DNA of 64,000 nucleotides from Massospora cicadina (GCA_022478985.1 JAKSZP010018524.1:111034-175033); one strand, 5' to 3'; numbered from the stretch's first letter, positions 21,941 to 33,821 are shown. Made by a program: numbers and translations. Notes: generated from the sequence alone by a model not told the origin.

Positions 21941-22420
21941 TTCTTACCCTCTCCCAAGAATTGATGACGCCTTGAAACGGTTGGGAGGTTCAAAGTATAT
22001 TTTGCCAATGGACCTGGCTAGTGGGTACTGGCAGATGGAACTGTCACCCAAAGACTAGGAAAAGTGCGCCGTGATCAACAGCTAAGGCTTGTTTAAACCA
22101 ACCAGGATGCCACAAGGGCTGTGCAGCGCCCTGGCAACCTTTCAACGTGCCATGGACCAAATATTTGGAGAACTGAAGATGACGAGTGTTCTAATCTATC
22201 TTATTGATATAACTGTGTTCAGTAGAACGCTCAGTGAGAATATTGAGCACCTTTGAGAGGTGTTCATGTGGTTGAGAGAATTAAACCTTATACTGAAACG
22301 GAGTAAGTGCACCTTTCTCAAGAAGCAACTCGTGTTCTTGGGACATGAGATCAGTGCATAAAGGATTTGACCTCAAGAAGGAAAGGTTAAGGCAAAAAAT
22401 GAAATGGAGCGTCTGAAGAG
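21941..22420 (+). pseudogene. Reverse transcriptase of E3 (5' part deleted)
   Basis: Starts at 'NDSYPLPRIDDALKRLGG' and continues 'YILPMDLASGYWQM', 'MPQGLCSALATFQRAMDQIF' and 'VLIYLIDITVFSRTLSE'. The YLDD box is YLID (near 22198), with a catalytic Asp lost. The fingers region before SYPLP is missing. Confidence 0.85.
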
Positions 22421-23060
22421 TATGAGGGATGTCCAGGTGTTCCTGGGCATGATCAGCTACTACAGACAGTTCATACTGCAGTTTTCAGACTTAGCTACTC
22501 CTTTAATGTACCTAATAAACAAGGAATCTAAGTTTGAGTGGGAACTAGAGCAAGACCAAGCCTTTAAGGATCTAAAGATGAAGTTGGTAGAGGCGCCAAT
22601 CTTAACATACCCAGACTTCAACAAGACCTTCTGCCTATACACCAATGCCAGCGACATAGGACTTGTGCTTTACTCGCACAACTAGATGAGGAGGGGATTG
22701 ACCATCCTATTGATTACTATGCAAAGGTCTTTACCAAAGTGGAAAGAAACTACACTGTTACTAAGCGCAAATGTCTTGCAGTGATTCAGCAGTGAATAAT
22801 TTCTGGCCATATCTATATGTAGTTCACTTCAAAGTCATAATGGACCATGCATCCTTACGCTGGCCCAGAAATATGAAGGATCCTGGTGGGAGACTAGCCA
22901 GATGGGCTGTTCAGCTTCAAGGATATGACTTTGAAATTATACACAGGCCCGGAAGCAGCCACCTGAACGCAGTTGGGCTCCCAAGATTGCCTGTGTTCCA
23001 TTTGCATGTGCATGAGAGCAATCAACTTTATGACCTAATAGGATTACCCAAATAGGAATG
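22404..23060 (+). pseudogene. RT thumb and RNase H of E3
   Basis: The open frame 22404-22685 reads 'VQVFLGMISYYRQFI...FSDLATPL' (connection) and 'FCLYTNASDIGLVLYSHN', where the RNase H TDAS is TNAS. After a stop and a shift, 'VIMDHASLRW' and 'LARWAVQLQGYDFEIIHRPG' (22830-22965) give the end of the domain. Replacement of the first catalytic Asp by Asn predicts an inactive RNase H. Confidence 0.85.
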
Positions 23061-23089
23061 AGAAGAAGAAACTGAAGAAGTCTAGTCAG

Positions 23090-24180
23090 TTTTAAGATGT
23101 TTGAAGGACACGCAAAGAGAAGATGGAAAACTCCAGAAGTTCATTAAGGGGAAGTGGTATCCATATATGTGAACTAGCAATCGAATGGAAGTAGTGATGG
23201 AGGCACACAAACACGTGGGACATAAAAGATTTCAGAAGACCCTGGCTTATCTAAAGGACCAGTCTACTGGGAGGCTATAACTGACGAAGTGCACCAAGCC
23301 TTGGAGATGTGTGTACCATGTGCAAGCTCAAGACCTTTGGAAAAGAAGTTTTAGTTTACACCAAAATTCACCATCCACGCCTTTTCACAATGTATCTATC
23401 GATGTGGTAGGACCACTAACAACTGCCTCATATGAGAAAAGTTTGTTATAGTAGCAATTGACCACTTCACAAAGTGGATTAGGGCAGCAGCAATCAAGGC
23501 ATACACCGCAGGAACCTCCGCCCAATTCCTTTACAATCAAATTATCACAAGACCTGGTTGTCCTCAGATCTTGCTATCAGATAACATGAAGAGCTTAAAT
23601 CTTAGGTAGCGAGAAAACTTATGGACTTAATAGTGGTGAAACAGCTGTTCACTACACCCTATACACCATCATCAAACAGAAGTTTGGAACGAGTAAATTA
23701 AACACAAGCTGGGATCCTCAGGAATAAAAGTACACTTTATCAAAGTGGGATATCCTCTTACCATCCGCACTGTTTGCTTACCAACTTAGCCAACACATGA
23801 TCATTGTGATGTCTCCTTTTAAGGCGCTCTACAGATGAGAAGCCGCCTTACCTACCTTTTTGGCCCCAATAATTGCCATAGATCATAAGAACTTATCCCC
23901 TGGGAACTATCAGAAAGAGTTGTCTGATGAGATCAGATGCATACAACTAGAAGTCATGAAAAACATTGAGCAAAGTAATCCAAAAGGGCAGAAAGACAGT
24001 CAGAGAATTGCTAAACTGCCAGAATTTGAATTCAACAATAAAGTATTGTTTTATAACATCTAAGGAAGCCAGCCTGAGAATCTTCAAGACATTTGGACTG
24101 GACCATCGACTATATTGGCATAGAGAAGCCATGAATACTCTATCTGAGATGATGCCACCAACATTGTGTTCAACAGTCCC
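23090..24180 (+). pseudogene. Integrase of E3
   Basis: 'HKRFQKTLAYLKD'-type and 'EMCVPCASS'-type zinc-binding remnants (23215-23335) precede the core. The core reads 'SIDVVGPL' (first Asp), 'FVIVAIDHFTKWIRA' and 'TRPGCPQILLSDN' (second Asp, 23575). The region to 24180 includes 'FEFNNKVLFYNI', a GPY/F-like tail. There is no chromodomain. Several stops (TAG at 23450, TAG at 23607) break it. Confidence 0.8.
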
Positions 24181-24216
24181 ACATGAGACACCTTAGATCC
24201 TATCCTTGGTCTTGTC

Positions 24217-24229
24217 TTGGAAGGGGTGG
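24217..24229 (+). other. Polypurine tract of E3
   Basis: 'ttggaaggggtgg' ends directly before the 3' LTR start TGTTGCGG. Confidence 0.75.
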
Positions 24230-25287
24230 TGTTGCGGATTTGGCACACTGCAAAATTGGTAAATCCTCAACCTATGGTAGAATTGAGGAAATTTCAATCA
24301 AAGTGCACGAATTAATAACACGAAATGAGTCTAGCTCCAAAAATGGTATTATTCTAAATCAAATTAGCCACAAAAATGGTAATATTTTAAACCAAATTGG
24401 TCACAAAAATAGCAATAATTTTGCAGCCAGAAATGATAAACAATCCAGTCATCAAAGAAAGGCAAAACAGCGATGACAAAACTTCAAATGAGATACACTC
24501 CCAAAAAGGAAATAACTATTTAAGTAACATTGAGAAGGAAAAGAACAATTTAGGTGCATAATGGTGCACCAAAAAGGAAAATAACCAAATTGGAAGAAAA
24601 ACGGTGCCATCAAGCAACCAGGAAATTAAGTACCGATGGTAATGAAAATTTGGACTCCAAAAGCTCACAGGAGCCACAGAATCAATGACCCTGATACTGA
24701 AGGCTCCACACACTGCCGCAGTGCACAAATTTGGGAATTAGAAAAATAATTGCCTAAGAGAGAAATTAATTGAAGAAGAGACTGACAGAGGTTCCTGAAG
24801 AAGATACAGTGTTTTCCAAATCCACTATTCAATTTATTATCAATATATTATTTTACATCCCAATTTTTAGTATTTAGTATAAAAATACTAAGTTTTTTTC
24901 TAAAATAAACAACCTATTTTACAGAATCTTAAGTTTGTCCTTTATCTAGTTTTTTACTTTAATTGGAAATAAGTATAAAGTTGTGACTGCAAGTAACAAG
25001 TCTTGAATGCATTACAGTTAAAGACACTCGCTTTGATAAGGACTCCTTGTAAGGTTAGGCTTGCAAGGAAAGAGGTTGAGATAAGCTCCATTGGGTTGAG
25101 GGAAGATTCCAATGTACACAGGATTAGCATTAAAGAAGAGGCACAGTTGGCGTGTGAGTGTCAAGTTTAAAGCTCTCTCAGGAAGTTCAAGCCAAGCTGG
25201 TTAGTGTCAGATCTGTGCAATTGCTTATCCATATAGATGCCCCAAGTAAAAATCCCCAGAGTTATGAGCAGAACCTAGGCGGTGAGA
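24230..25287 (+). repeat. 3' LTR of E3
   Basis: Uninterrupted copy of the LTR that is split at 14810-15012 and 20627-21494. It serves as the empty-site reference for the E2 insertion (gcagcc-agaaa-tg near 24423-24438). Confidence 0.9.
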
Positions 25288-25292
25288 TTACC
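25288..25292. repeat. Target-site duplication of E3, right copy
   Basis: TTACC, identical to 14805-14809; the sequence then resumes the E1 LTR. Confidence 0.8.
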
Positions 25293-25830
25293 CTTTGTCA
25301 TCATCAGCAATGGTCTTCCCCATCCTGGTTAGGATTTCTTCATTGGAAATCCTTGAGATCTAAAATGAAAAGATTTAGAAAATGTGTCCCTAACGTTTTC
25401 TACTTGATCTCAGAGAACTAACCATATTTGGCAAGCAACCTTCTTAGGTAGTGGGACTTGATACCCACTAAGGCAGGTTGCAAAACAACTGATTGATTTG
25501 CTAGTTGCAGATGGCATCACTCGCCTTGCAACTTGACTTTTAAATTCCCAATTGGTCAGTGATGAAACATGACCAATCCCAATCGGTACAACTGATAGTT
25601 AATCAATCAACTGTTAGATGCCCCCGTTTTGTTGGCAACTCTTCCTGACAATATTTTAAGCATTCACCAAGATCAATCCCTGATGGATTTAACCAGGTGA
25701 ATTACCTAAAATCTCCAAACATTGTTAACCAAAATAAGGTTCAAATAATATTTAATTTACTTACTATAGGGTTATCCCCTAGCGATCCATTGTAATATAG
25801 ATGGTGAAAAGCTGGGCAAAAATCCCATCA
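25293..25830 (-). repeat. 5' LTR of E1, second segment
   Basis: Continues the E1 LTR, aligning with 6435-6956 ('caatggtcttcc(c)ca', 'gttgcag(a/g)(t/c)ggcatcactcgc', 'gatagttaatcaat', 'ggtgaattacctaaaat'). It ends ...AAATCCCATCA at 25830, against ...AATCCCAACA in the left LTR. Confidence 0.8.
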
Positions 25831-25879
25831 GTACTCAATTTTTCATGAAGCTCAATGGTCAAACTGCTCAGGAAAGCTA

Positions 25880-26350
25880 CAATAGAAAATCACAATAGTT
25901 CGTCTACATTTTGATGGGCACTCCAGCTCTATGAATAATTTTATAATCATACGCCTGTAATTTCAGAACCCATTGGGCTAGCCACCCTTCAGGCTCCTTG
26001 AGATTCTGCAACCAACATAAAGAGGCATATCTTTAGTGACTTTAAACTTGACCTCATGCAAGTATACCATGAATTGCTTATAAGTGTAGATCACCGCTAA
26101 GCACTCCTGCTTGGTCATGATGTAATTGCGTTTGTGACATTTCAATCTGTGACTGCAGTACGCAACCGGGTGCTCCTCCACTTCATCATTTTTTGGGATA
26201 GAACCGCCCCAACGGCTAAAAGGGACGCATCCAGCTGTACAATTAATTCTGTATCAAAATTAAGGTAGTGTAACACCAGTGCATTTGCTTAACGCTGTCC
26301 AAAGTGTATCAAAGGAGTGTTGACGGCGTTCTGTACATTTGAACGAATTA
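25880..26350 (-). pseudogene. RNase H of E4
   Basis: The open piece 25978-26181 has 'HPVAYCSHRLKCHKRNYIMT', then 'KQECLAVIYTYKQF', the A..S..L...E.NY...E.E.LAV block. The tail 'WVLKLQAYDYKIIHRAG' (about 25890-25960) is the W...LQ.YD..I.HR.G end. The ADxLSR motif that should follow is decayed, and the frame then ends at the E1 border. Confidence 0.8.
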
Positions 26351-26469
26351 CCTTTAACCACTCAAATAGCGGTTCCCCAGTACAACTGAAGTGGGGAAAA
26401 AGCGTCAGTAGTAGCCAACCATCCTTAAGAATAAGAGTATGTCCCGCTTACTGGTTGGCTTTTTCATTT

Positions 26470-27165
26470 TTTTTATATAGCTTCCACCTTAGCCAGTTGA
26501 GGTTTCAGACCTTTATCATCTACCACAAACCCAAGGTACTCCAGTTGGTCCTTAAAGGAGTGACATTTGCAGGGCTTAATCTTGATATTGGCCTCAGCAA
26601 GCAGGCAGAATACCTCCTTCATATGGGTAAGGTGCTCAGAAAATGTACGCAAAAATTTGATATTCTTGAGGTACACAAGAATGCACAACAGCTTCAAGTT
26701 GCAAAGAATGGTATTAATGGCCCGTTGGAACTTGGCTTTGGCGTTACACAGCCCTTGCGGCATTTGGGTCAGTTGGAAAAGCCCTTTTGAAATGATAATG
26801 GCGCATTTATTCTATTCTTACGTGGGCAACACAATTTGCCAGTAGCCCAATATCAAATCCATCGCCAAGAAGTAACAAGCTCCACCTAACCAATCCAGGG
26901 CATCATCAATACAAGGCAAGGGATATGAGTCCGTCTTAGTGATACTATTGAGCTTCTGGTAGGCTATCACCACCCAGTTGGTGCCATCCTTCTTTTTTAC
27001 AATAAGAATGGGTGAAGCCCACAGACTCTTTGACAGTTCAAGCATCCCTAGCTCCAGTAGTTTTTCAATCTTCTCTGTCACTACTTCCTCAGCTGCCCTC
27101 AACTGGCAGATCAAATGTGACCTGATGGGAATATGATCTCCAGTGTACAAAAAATGGACCACACC
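26470..27165 (-). pseudogene. Reverse transcriptase of E4
   Basis: Two long frames: 26818-27162 with 'ASPILIVKKKDGTNWVVIAY', 'DSYPLPCIDDALDWLGGA' and 'FLAMDLILGYWQI'; and 26473-26763 with 'MPQGLCNAKAKFQRAIN' and 'ILVYLKNIKFLRTF'. The catalytic YLDD is YLKN, so both Asp are lost. Together they cover fingers, palm and thumb with one frame change near 26800. Confidence 0.9.
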
Positions 27166-27843
27166 CTGAGCGCACCATAACTCATGGTCATTTACTGCGG
27201 AAATTTTTAATATATTTTTGAAATAAAATTATTTCAAATCCTTCTGAGCTTCCTATAGACCCAGTAATTCATTGTGCGGTAACACAGTCATTACGCTAGG
27301 CTGTGGTTTGACAGCTAGACCAAATCCCTCCAGTAACCTGAAATCTTGAACCTGAAGAACCTCCTCCACAGGAGTCAAGTGTAAGTAAGCCAATATGTAT
27401 GTCAGATGATCTGTAGTGGTCCATTTTGTAGGTCACTAGTAAAACCTTGATCTCTCCATGTCCCTGAAGTATAATGCCTGGAGCCACATGAGGCTCAAAC
27501 TGCAATTGCTGATGAGTCCAATAACCTCCCCATAGAGTCTGGCAGGTACTTCCACCTCTAACTCAGTGTTTACTATGACTTGGTGCCCGGAGGGGATGGA
27601 TACAGACACGCTTGAGCTCTGAGATGCAGTTCCTTGATATTCATATATCTGCTGGGGAAGGACCTAAGTCCTCTTTTTTAATCAAAGTTAGCGTACTGGA
27701 ATTACCTCATCACTATAGGCAAGGTTGATATGTCTCATTTGCACTAAGTCCTTAGGCACTCCACTGGAGGTAAAATAAATTGGGATCCGCTGCCCCAAAA
27801 TTTTGAAGGTCTCCTCTGTCATATCAATGACAGCGCCATAGTG

Positions 27844-28125
27844 TCACATAAAAGGAATTTTAATTGACAGGTCGTAATGCTTGTTTGGCAGCACTATTGC
27901 TAGGGTACAACAAATAATTGACCTAACCTGCAAACGTAGTGCACTGTACGCTCCCTCAGAGACCGTTCTTTCTATGCCCGCAGTCCCATATACCATATGG
28001 TGTTCCACATCAGGCTTTAATGTCAAATTTGCCAAAAGCTTAATGGACACTATGTTACTAGAACACCCGTATCTATTATAGCGCAGACTCAGGTTTTTGC
28101 CACAGCAATGTTGCAGTATGTACAC
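27844..28125 (-). pseudogene. Aspartic protease of E4, frameshifted at the active site
   Basis: The frame 27844-28125 holds 'CSSNIVSIKLLANLTLKPDV', then '(E)GAYSAL' and 'LAIVLPNKHYDL', as in the E1 and E6 proteases. The codons just before it read CAIIDTG in the neighbouring frame, so the DTG core is present but one base out of frame with the rest. Confidence 0.75.
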
Positions 28126-28249
28126 TCAGAGTAAGATGATTTCTGATTGTTTTATATCTGGACACCTAAAGGGTATCTTTTCCCAAAGGATCTCAAAAAA
28201 TACCCTCATCAACTTTAGGGTATTTTTTAACAATAGCATCCACAGGGAG

Positions 28250-29540
28250 GGCGATGTTTGAACCCTTCAAGAAAGTTCATTGGAGGACAGATCCAGCTCA
28301 TCTGCTAAAATTTGGTCAAACATTTGACAGGCATAAGGCTCTAGTTGCTCCTGAAGTCCTTCTTCCGCCATGTCCTTTGTTTGCGCTCATGTCAATACAT
28401 TCACCCCTCCAAACAGATGATGATATAGGAATGCATCGTCATATTGAGGGACTTCTGCTAAACATATGTGGATAAGTTCAGGTGGGACGTTTGAGGTTGG
28501 AATAGCGGAGGTAGAGAGTCACATCTCTGCTACTCTCTTATTTTTCCCTGATAATACTTGTTCCGCTGTATGTACTGGATCTAATAATTGGGCAAACTCA
28601 TGCCAGATGACCAAGGGTGACCACATAAAAACCAATTGACTCTGTAGGGCCTGCATCCTTAATTTTGGTAAGATGGGCTACGCTGGAAGCTGGACTGTGG
28701 ATGGTTGGTGTAAACAGACCCATCCCAATAGTTGAATTGCTGATGGTAACTCAGCTGATTGTGAGGCATGTAGTTATAATAGGTTAAGGGGTTACTAGAC
28801 AGACTCTGAACATGGAGGGATAATTCCCCAAATAAGAAAGTCCAGTGGTGGATGCTGTAGGTTTCCACTATGTATTGGGTAAAGTAAAGGTAGCGGATAG
28901 ACAGCACAAAATTTTTGGGTAATTTTGAGCAAGGGTACATCATCTTCTAAATATGGAGCCATGACATTGTAAAGGTCATAGTATGGCTTCACTGCAGAGG
29001 TCATTGCAATGCTTACGTCAGATTTGAATAAAGTCCCTGACCCAATCAACACATGGGCTTCATTGTAGATTGATCAGCAAATGTGGTGAGGGTCTCATTA
29101 TGTTGAAATTAATGGTCAAGAACTTAGACTTCCACTGTGACATCTTTGCAGTTCCTCCAAACAACTGCAGCACAGTATCATTCACTTCTTAACATATAAT
29201 AGAACTGTTTTGAAGATAGGAGGTGACTTGGTCGGCACTTCCAATATCCAAGGTGGATGTTAACAATTTTGCTTTATGCTGATCCAAAGCTCCTTCTACT
29301 GCAAACTCAAATCACTTAAAGAATCCATGGATATTCCCATCACAATCAAATGGAGGCAGCTTATCAGTACACACCTCCTGAAGAAGATTATCCTGCCTTT
29401 TGAGCACAGAATCCAAGGCGAGTCTAATTTCCACATATTCAGTTGGCCCAGTGTGCTGGAAGGATTCCCCATCAGTGCAGGCCTGATTTGGCATAGCTGA
29501 TTCCTGGAGTTTTTTATGTATTTTTATTGTTGGTGTTGAT
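28250..29540 (-). pseudogene. Probable gag of E4
   Basis: Lies between primer site and protease. Coherent minus-strand pieces include 28795-29052 ('SDVSIAMTSAVKPYYDLYNV...') and one near 29130-29270 ('VNDTVLQLFGGTAKMSQWKS'), both in the style of a capsid. I could not align it firmly with the E1 or E6 gag, and no zinc knuckle was seen. Confidence 0.5.
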
Positions 29541-29548
29541 CAGTGGGC

Positions 29549-29565
29549 CCCTGTAGTGAGCATTA
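29549..29565 (-). other. Primer-binding site of E4 (diverged at its start)
   Basis: The minus strand reads TAATGCTCACTACAGGG: the family's primer site with changes in the first bases, next to the LTR. Confidence 0.65.
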
Positions 29566-30143
29566 CTACTATAAATTTGGCAATATATCCAGGATACGCT
29601 GAGAGGGTTTTGCACAGGGTTCAGCCAACTGAGCAATATAACTAATAATATAAAAATCGTCATCCTTGATACAACATAACTTAATAAAATATGGAGCAAT
29701 TGCCCTGACAACACTATTCTATCTAATATAATAATTTCAGCAGCTACTCAATGTTCCACTCGCTCTCTTCTACTAAAAACAATCCTCCCATTCCAATCTC
29801 CTCATCTTGCTTATATATTAGCAACTTTGTTCAATACTGACCCTTTTTGCTTAGACTATTCATTCTGCCATATTCTCATTGGTTCTGGCAGAATCTACCA
29901 TTCATTGAATTTCACAATTGCCTAGTTCAAGGCGATCTACCATTTATTCATCATACATTGACATTATCTAATCACCTGATTTGGAGGAAATCCATTAATT
30001 ATTCATTCAAATCTTTTTATTACCCTATCGCTTAATATCAAGACAATCTCCTCAATATTGTATACTAATTGGTTTGACCAATTCTCACCCATTCCGTCAT
30101 TATTACTTAGGGCTTTTTGTCCAGTCATATCAGAATCTTGACA
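29566..30143 (-). repeat. 5' LTR of E4
   Basis: On the minus strand it starts TGTCAAGATTCTGATATGACTGG at 30143. It then shares with the E8 LTR 'tttattaag' and, further on, 'ttgctcagt(t)ggct' and 'accctgtgcaaa'. No second LTR is present. Confidence 0.75.
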
Positions 30144-33100
30144 GCATGATCAGACGTTAAAAATAACAATGAAAATTCTAAATGAAGGTTTTATATTAAT
30201 AAAAATTTAATAACAAACATATTCCTAAAAATAATATATCAACGTTAAACTTAATAAATGGACTTTGAAAGGGTTTTTATGAACACAGTTATAGCAGATA
30301 TGGAAGCTTAGTATATTTTTTCTATTAGTATCATACCCACCTAACGGTAACACAACTATCTAAGCTCCTTGCAATTTATATATGGTAAGAACTTATTATA
30401 TAATATTATACTAATATTTACCTTTTTGTATGCAATTAATTTTACTAAAATTATATACCTTAAACCACATTTTTAAATGAATAAACCCTTTTTTGGCTAT
30501 CTTTAATATATAATTCTAGAAATTAGATTAACATTAAGACAATCCATGTCTAGAAAGCCATATCCTTAGCTTTTGTTGAATGTATAATAACAACACCTGT
30601 TCTTTAGCCGCATGGCCTTTTTTAGTAACAATAAACAATAGTGAAAGTTTCATTTGCGTGTCCTTTTTATCCAAAACCACTTTTATTTAGAAAAATAAAC
30701 GGTACATAATTATGCTTTGCTTATATCTATATAAAAATGGCTCAGTGTTCTATTAGGATTATATTAGTTGGTCATATATATTGAATACAATATTCCGTGA
30801 ATGTATGATGAGCTTATTTATAAAATCCTTAAGAAAATTACATGTATTATAAAAATATTTATTTCAAAATTATATAATAATTTTATAAATACTGTAAAGT
30901 TATGATTGGTTTTAAGATTTTCTCATGCAGTAATTACTATATACTCATATATCTTTTTTATATATGAGCATATTCAAAAGTAGATGTAATGGCAATTATC
31001 CAAATTTAAGCTCTTTTTTATATCTATGGTGGAAATTTTGATCCGTTGCCATATACCACACAGTAATTGTGTGCTTATTTAAAGCATGTATAAGCAGAAT
31101 TAATGCTTCTTATCATAAAAGAGCTTAATAATACTCTCAGCATAATTTTTCCAATTAATCTTACCTTGAACATTGCTTATTTAAAACATATCTATCACGG
31201 CTACATATGCACTCACGCGATTATTGATTTCATACTGCTAAAGTGATATATGAAGTTAAAAACTTACAGCAAAAAGATAACTTAAAAGCCTATAAATTAC
31301 GTCAGCAGTTTATGGAACTTTTACTAGTGTAAGTCTGATTTTGATCCTGTGTTTTCCTCCCAATGTTATGCTGCTTCAGCATCTTACTCGCTAATTTACA
31401 AAAAAAACTTTGACCTAACAATATAATTCCTTGACAAATCAATGCCATCACGTAAGTGATCTCTCTGGACTACTCACTTATATCATACTGAAAATTCTTA
31501 TATGTTGTATATTCGGAATTTTGATTTGAAAATAGTATAGATTCAGCTTTAAATGATGATTTTCTTCTATAAATATAGCTCCTTACCAGTCCATGACCAA
31601 TGCAGCCTTTATCCCTTGATTAAAAGCTATTTTATTTGAGAATATATTGCTACCTCTAAACTAACCATTTTTTTCTCAGGCTATATATGACTAGGTGAAT
31701 TGCGCCATTGCCTTGTGCTAAATTATTATCATGTGATGTGCACCGATGATTTTACTTGTCCTCGTTCTGTCTGAACCAAGTTGGGTCTTTATGCTTTTCC
31801 TGATCTAACTTTACTCCTATGCCATCTAACCACCAAAGGCCTCTATTAAACCTCACATCAACATCATATACCCAATTGTAGCACTAAAAGGCTTGCCAGA
31901 GCATTTTTATAAAAAATAGAAAAATAAATTGTGTCATAACTAAAAGCCTCCTACCAACAACTCACCACCTAACAGACCTATTTTTCAAATTACCCTCAGT
32001 AATTCCTAGTTTAGGCTAATGATAAAGTTACTATATATTTTGTATTTTTTCGAGGACTGTGTAATATATTACTTTCCTTATCATTTAATTCACTAGATTA
32101 AAAATCAACTACTTTTAATGGTTAGATTGCAAAGTTTTATAGTTTACAGCTGTAATTTGCTAACATTAAGTATGCTACAAAGTAGCAAGAAAACCAGCTT
32201 GATGCTAATAGTTCATTAGTAGTCTCACAGGCATGAATATATATATAATACTTTACATACCACCATAACAAGAGAGCCTTCCGTCTGTTAATACATAACC
32301 TTCATTTGCTGGCTATATATTGGGTTGTTGTGGTAGATTACAGTTTTTTCTAACCAATTGCCAATAATTAAACTTTTTATAACGTGCCTATAACATATGC
32401 TTATGCACTCACAATTTACTTATTGTTTTTTAAAATGGCTTTTTCTATAACTCTCATCACCATCTTATTTAATTAGAAAGCGTATTAATTCCATATTTGA
32501 CAGGAGATTAAAATATTTTCTTAATATAATTCTGACTATTTTAATAAAAGATAAACATTTGTTCAGCACATCTTAAGTGATATGTTCGTGCTTAGATTTT
32601 AGAAAAAAATTAAAATGCTATTTGATATTTCTAATTAAAGAACAATTTATATACTTTTAAACTTATACCTTTACATAAAAAGTATAGCATTAAGATAGGA
32701 TCTTAAAAACTAAAAATATGATTATGCTTATTAAAGATTAGATAACTGTGGACTGATAGATATAATGTATTTCATAAGCTTTAAGGATGTATTATTAAGT
32801 TAATATCCTTGATGTTCTTACAATGGGTGATAAATGCTTCTAATTCAGACTATGTGAATACCTTACTTTGCAAAGGAGCTTAAAGTTTTAATATAGTATT
32901 TTTTGGTCTAATTTGATGACACATAAGATTTATTTAGTACTTTTAAACTTAATTTAAAGATTTCTAAGTTAGCACTAAATTGTAATTTAAATCCAATCAT
33001 ATAGTATTATCATTTTCTGAGTAACTAATAATGGATTATAAGTGTCTAATCAAGCGTTTGTAGCTAATTAACTTGTATACATACTTATTTATAGTGTTGA

Positions 33101-33432
33101 AGTTCAGCTAAAAGTAAAATTTACATTAAAAATTTTTATAAGATATAAAAGATTATCAGGGTTATTTGATTTAAATTTAGTTGTATCGACTTTTTAAACT
33201 TACTAATTAATTTAGTAAGTCGTTAGAGTGCTATTATATAATGATAAATTACACGTCTATTATATATCACCTCAGTTTTTAGATGTTTAATGTGATTTAT
33301 AACATACTAAAACTTTTCTAAGTCTCATACAATAAAGTGTCACAATCAAAGTACTACAATGTTATTATAATCTGCCATTACTAATATCTTATATTAATTC
33401 CATCTATAATTTATAAAACTTAATTTTTGTGT
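30144..33432. other. AT-rich region without recognisable genes
   Basis: About 3.3 kb of very AT-rich sequence without frames of note, LTR borders, tandem arrays or RNA genes that I can see. Stretches such as 'atatatgagcatattc' and 'atatatctttttta' are simple AT runs. It was continuous with 40018 onward before E5 inserted. It could be intergenic DNA or fully decayed elements. Confidence 0.6.
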
Positions 33433-33437
33433 ATAAC
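33433..33437. repeat. Target-site duplication of E5, left copy
   Basis: ATAAC before the LTR; the identical partner is at 40013-40017. Confidence 0.9.
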
Positions 33438-33775
33438 TTTCACAGCTAGTGACATATTTCCTGGAATTAGTCGCCCTTCTAAACTCAAATCCAACAAGCC
33501 CTTGGGGCAGAGACCAGAACCCTTAAAGGTCACCAATGACCTATCTAAGGTCATTGACAAAAAATGGGTTTTGGCTTTGTCAGCCAGGGCTGATGAAAAC
33601 GGCTTGATTGAGGTAAAAGCCAAGGTGGGAATCAAACTCAAGACCCAAAAAATCACAAGTTATGAGGTTTTAAAATCTGGCCAAATTCAAAAATTTCTGA
33701 TTTTGTTGAAAAATGACGAATTTGTAGCTCATATCAGATTCCATTAACCACCGGAATCTTCATGAAGCAACCCCC

Positions 33776-33782
33776 TATAAAT
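33776..33782 (+). promoter_or_regulatory. TATA box of the E5 LTR promoter
   Basis: TATAAAT about 32 bp upstream of 33808, the base predicted as transcript start by the self-priming match. The same box is present in the right LTR near 39550. The spacing is the usual one for RNA polymerase II. Confidence 0.6.
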
Positions 33783-33807
33783 TTAGTCCCAAGCTGAGAA
33801 AGGCTTT

Positions 33808-33821
33808 GCTTTTCTCAGATA
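33808..33821 (+). other. Predicted start of R and self-primer of E5
   Basis: GCTTTTCTCAGATA. Its reverse complement, TATCTGAGAAAAGC, lies at 34240-34253 just after the LTR. In Tf1 and sushi-type elements the 5' end of the RNA folds onto such a site and primes reverse transcription. It is preceded by 'gagaaaggctt', which could pair with part of it in an alternative hairpin. Confidence 0.65.

Larger units (their letters stand above)
14810..25287 (+). mobile_element. E3: internally deleted Ty3/Gypsy element
   Basis: Plus-strand element with ~1.06-kb LTRs and a perfect 5-bp duplication, inserted in the E1 5' LTR. Its 5' LTR is itself split by E2. The interior (21495-24229) is only about 2.7 kb. 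An N-terminal gag-like frame is followed directly by RT, so the rest of gag, protease and the RT start are missing. RT and RNase H catalytic motifs are altered (YLID, TNAS), so it could move only with helper proteins. Confidence 0.85.
5931..25830 (-). mobile_element. E1: Ty3/Gypsy element, host of a nested insertion
   Basis: Minus-strand Gypsy element. Read on its own strand it has a 5' LTR (25830-14188, split by E3), primer site 14185-14169, gag, protease, RT, RNase H, integrase, a long 3' region with an opposite-strand frame, a polypurine tract and a 3' LTR (6956-5931). The two LTRs align along their length. Its flanks are unrelated: E0 RNase H lies on the left and E4 on the right, with no matching target duplication. 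A rearrangement or an LTR-LTR exchange with another copy is therefore likely. There is no chromodomain; YLDD and the integrase motifs put it in the lineage of E3, E4, E6 and E8. Confidence 0.75.
25831..30143 (-). mobile_element. E4: Ty3/Gypsy element truncated after RNase H
   Basis: Minus-strand element with 5' LTR (29566-30143), primer site, gag-like region, protease, RT and RNase H. It ends abruptly at the outer edge of the E1 LTR (25830); integrase and 3' LTR are missing. Its LTR start (TGTCAAGATTCTGATATGAC on the minus strand) matches that of E8 (TGTCAGGAAGCTAATATGAC), so these two are the same family. Confidence 0.8.

Noticed and set aside
30144..33432. A nuclear copy of mitochondrial DNA, suggested by the strong AT bias
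   Set aside because: No mitochondrial protein, rRNA or tRNA pattern could be recognised.
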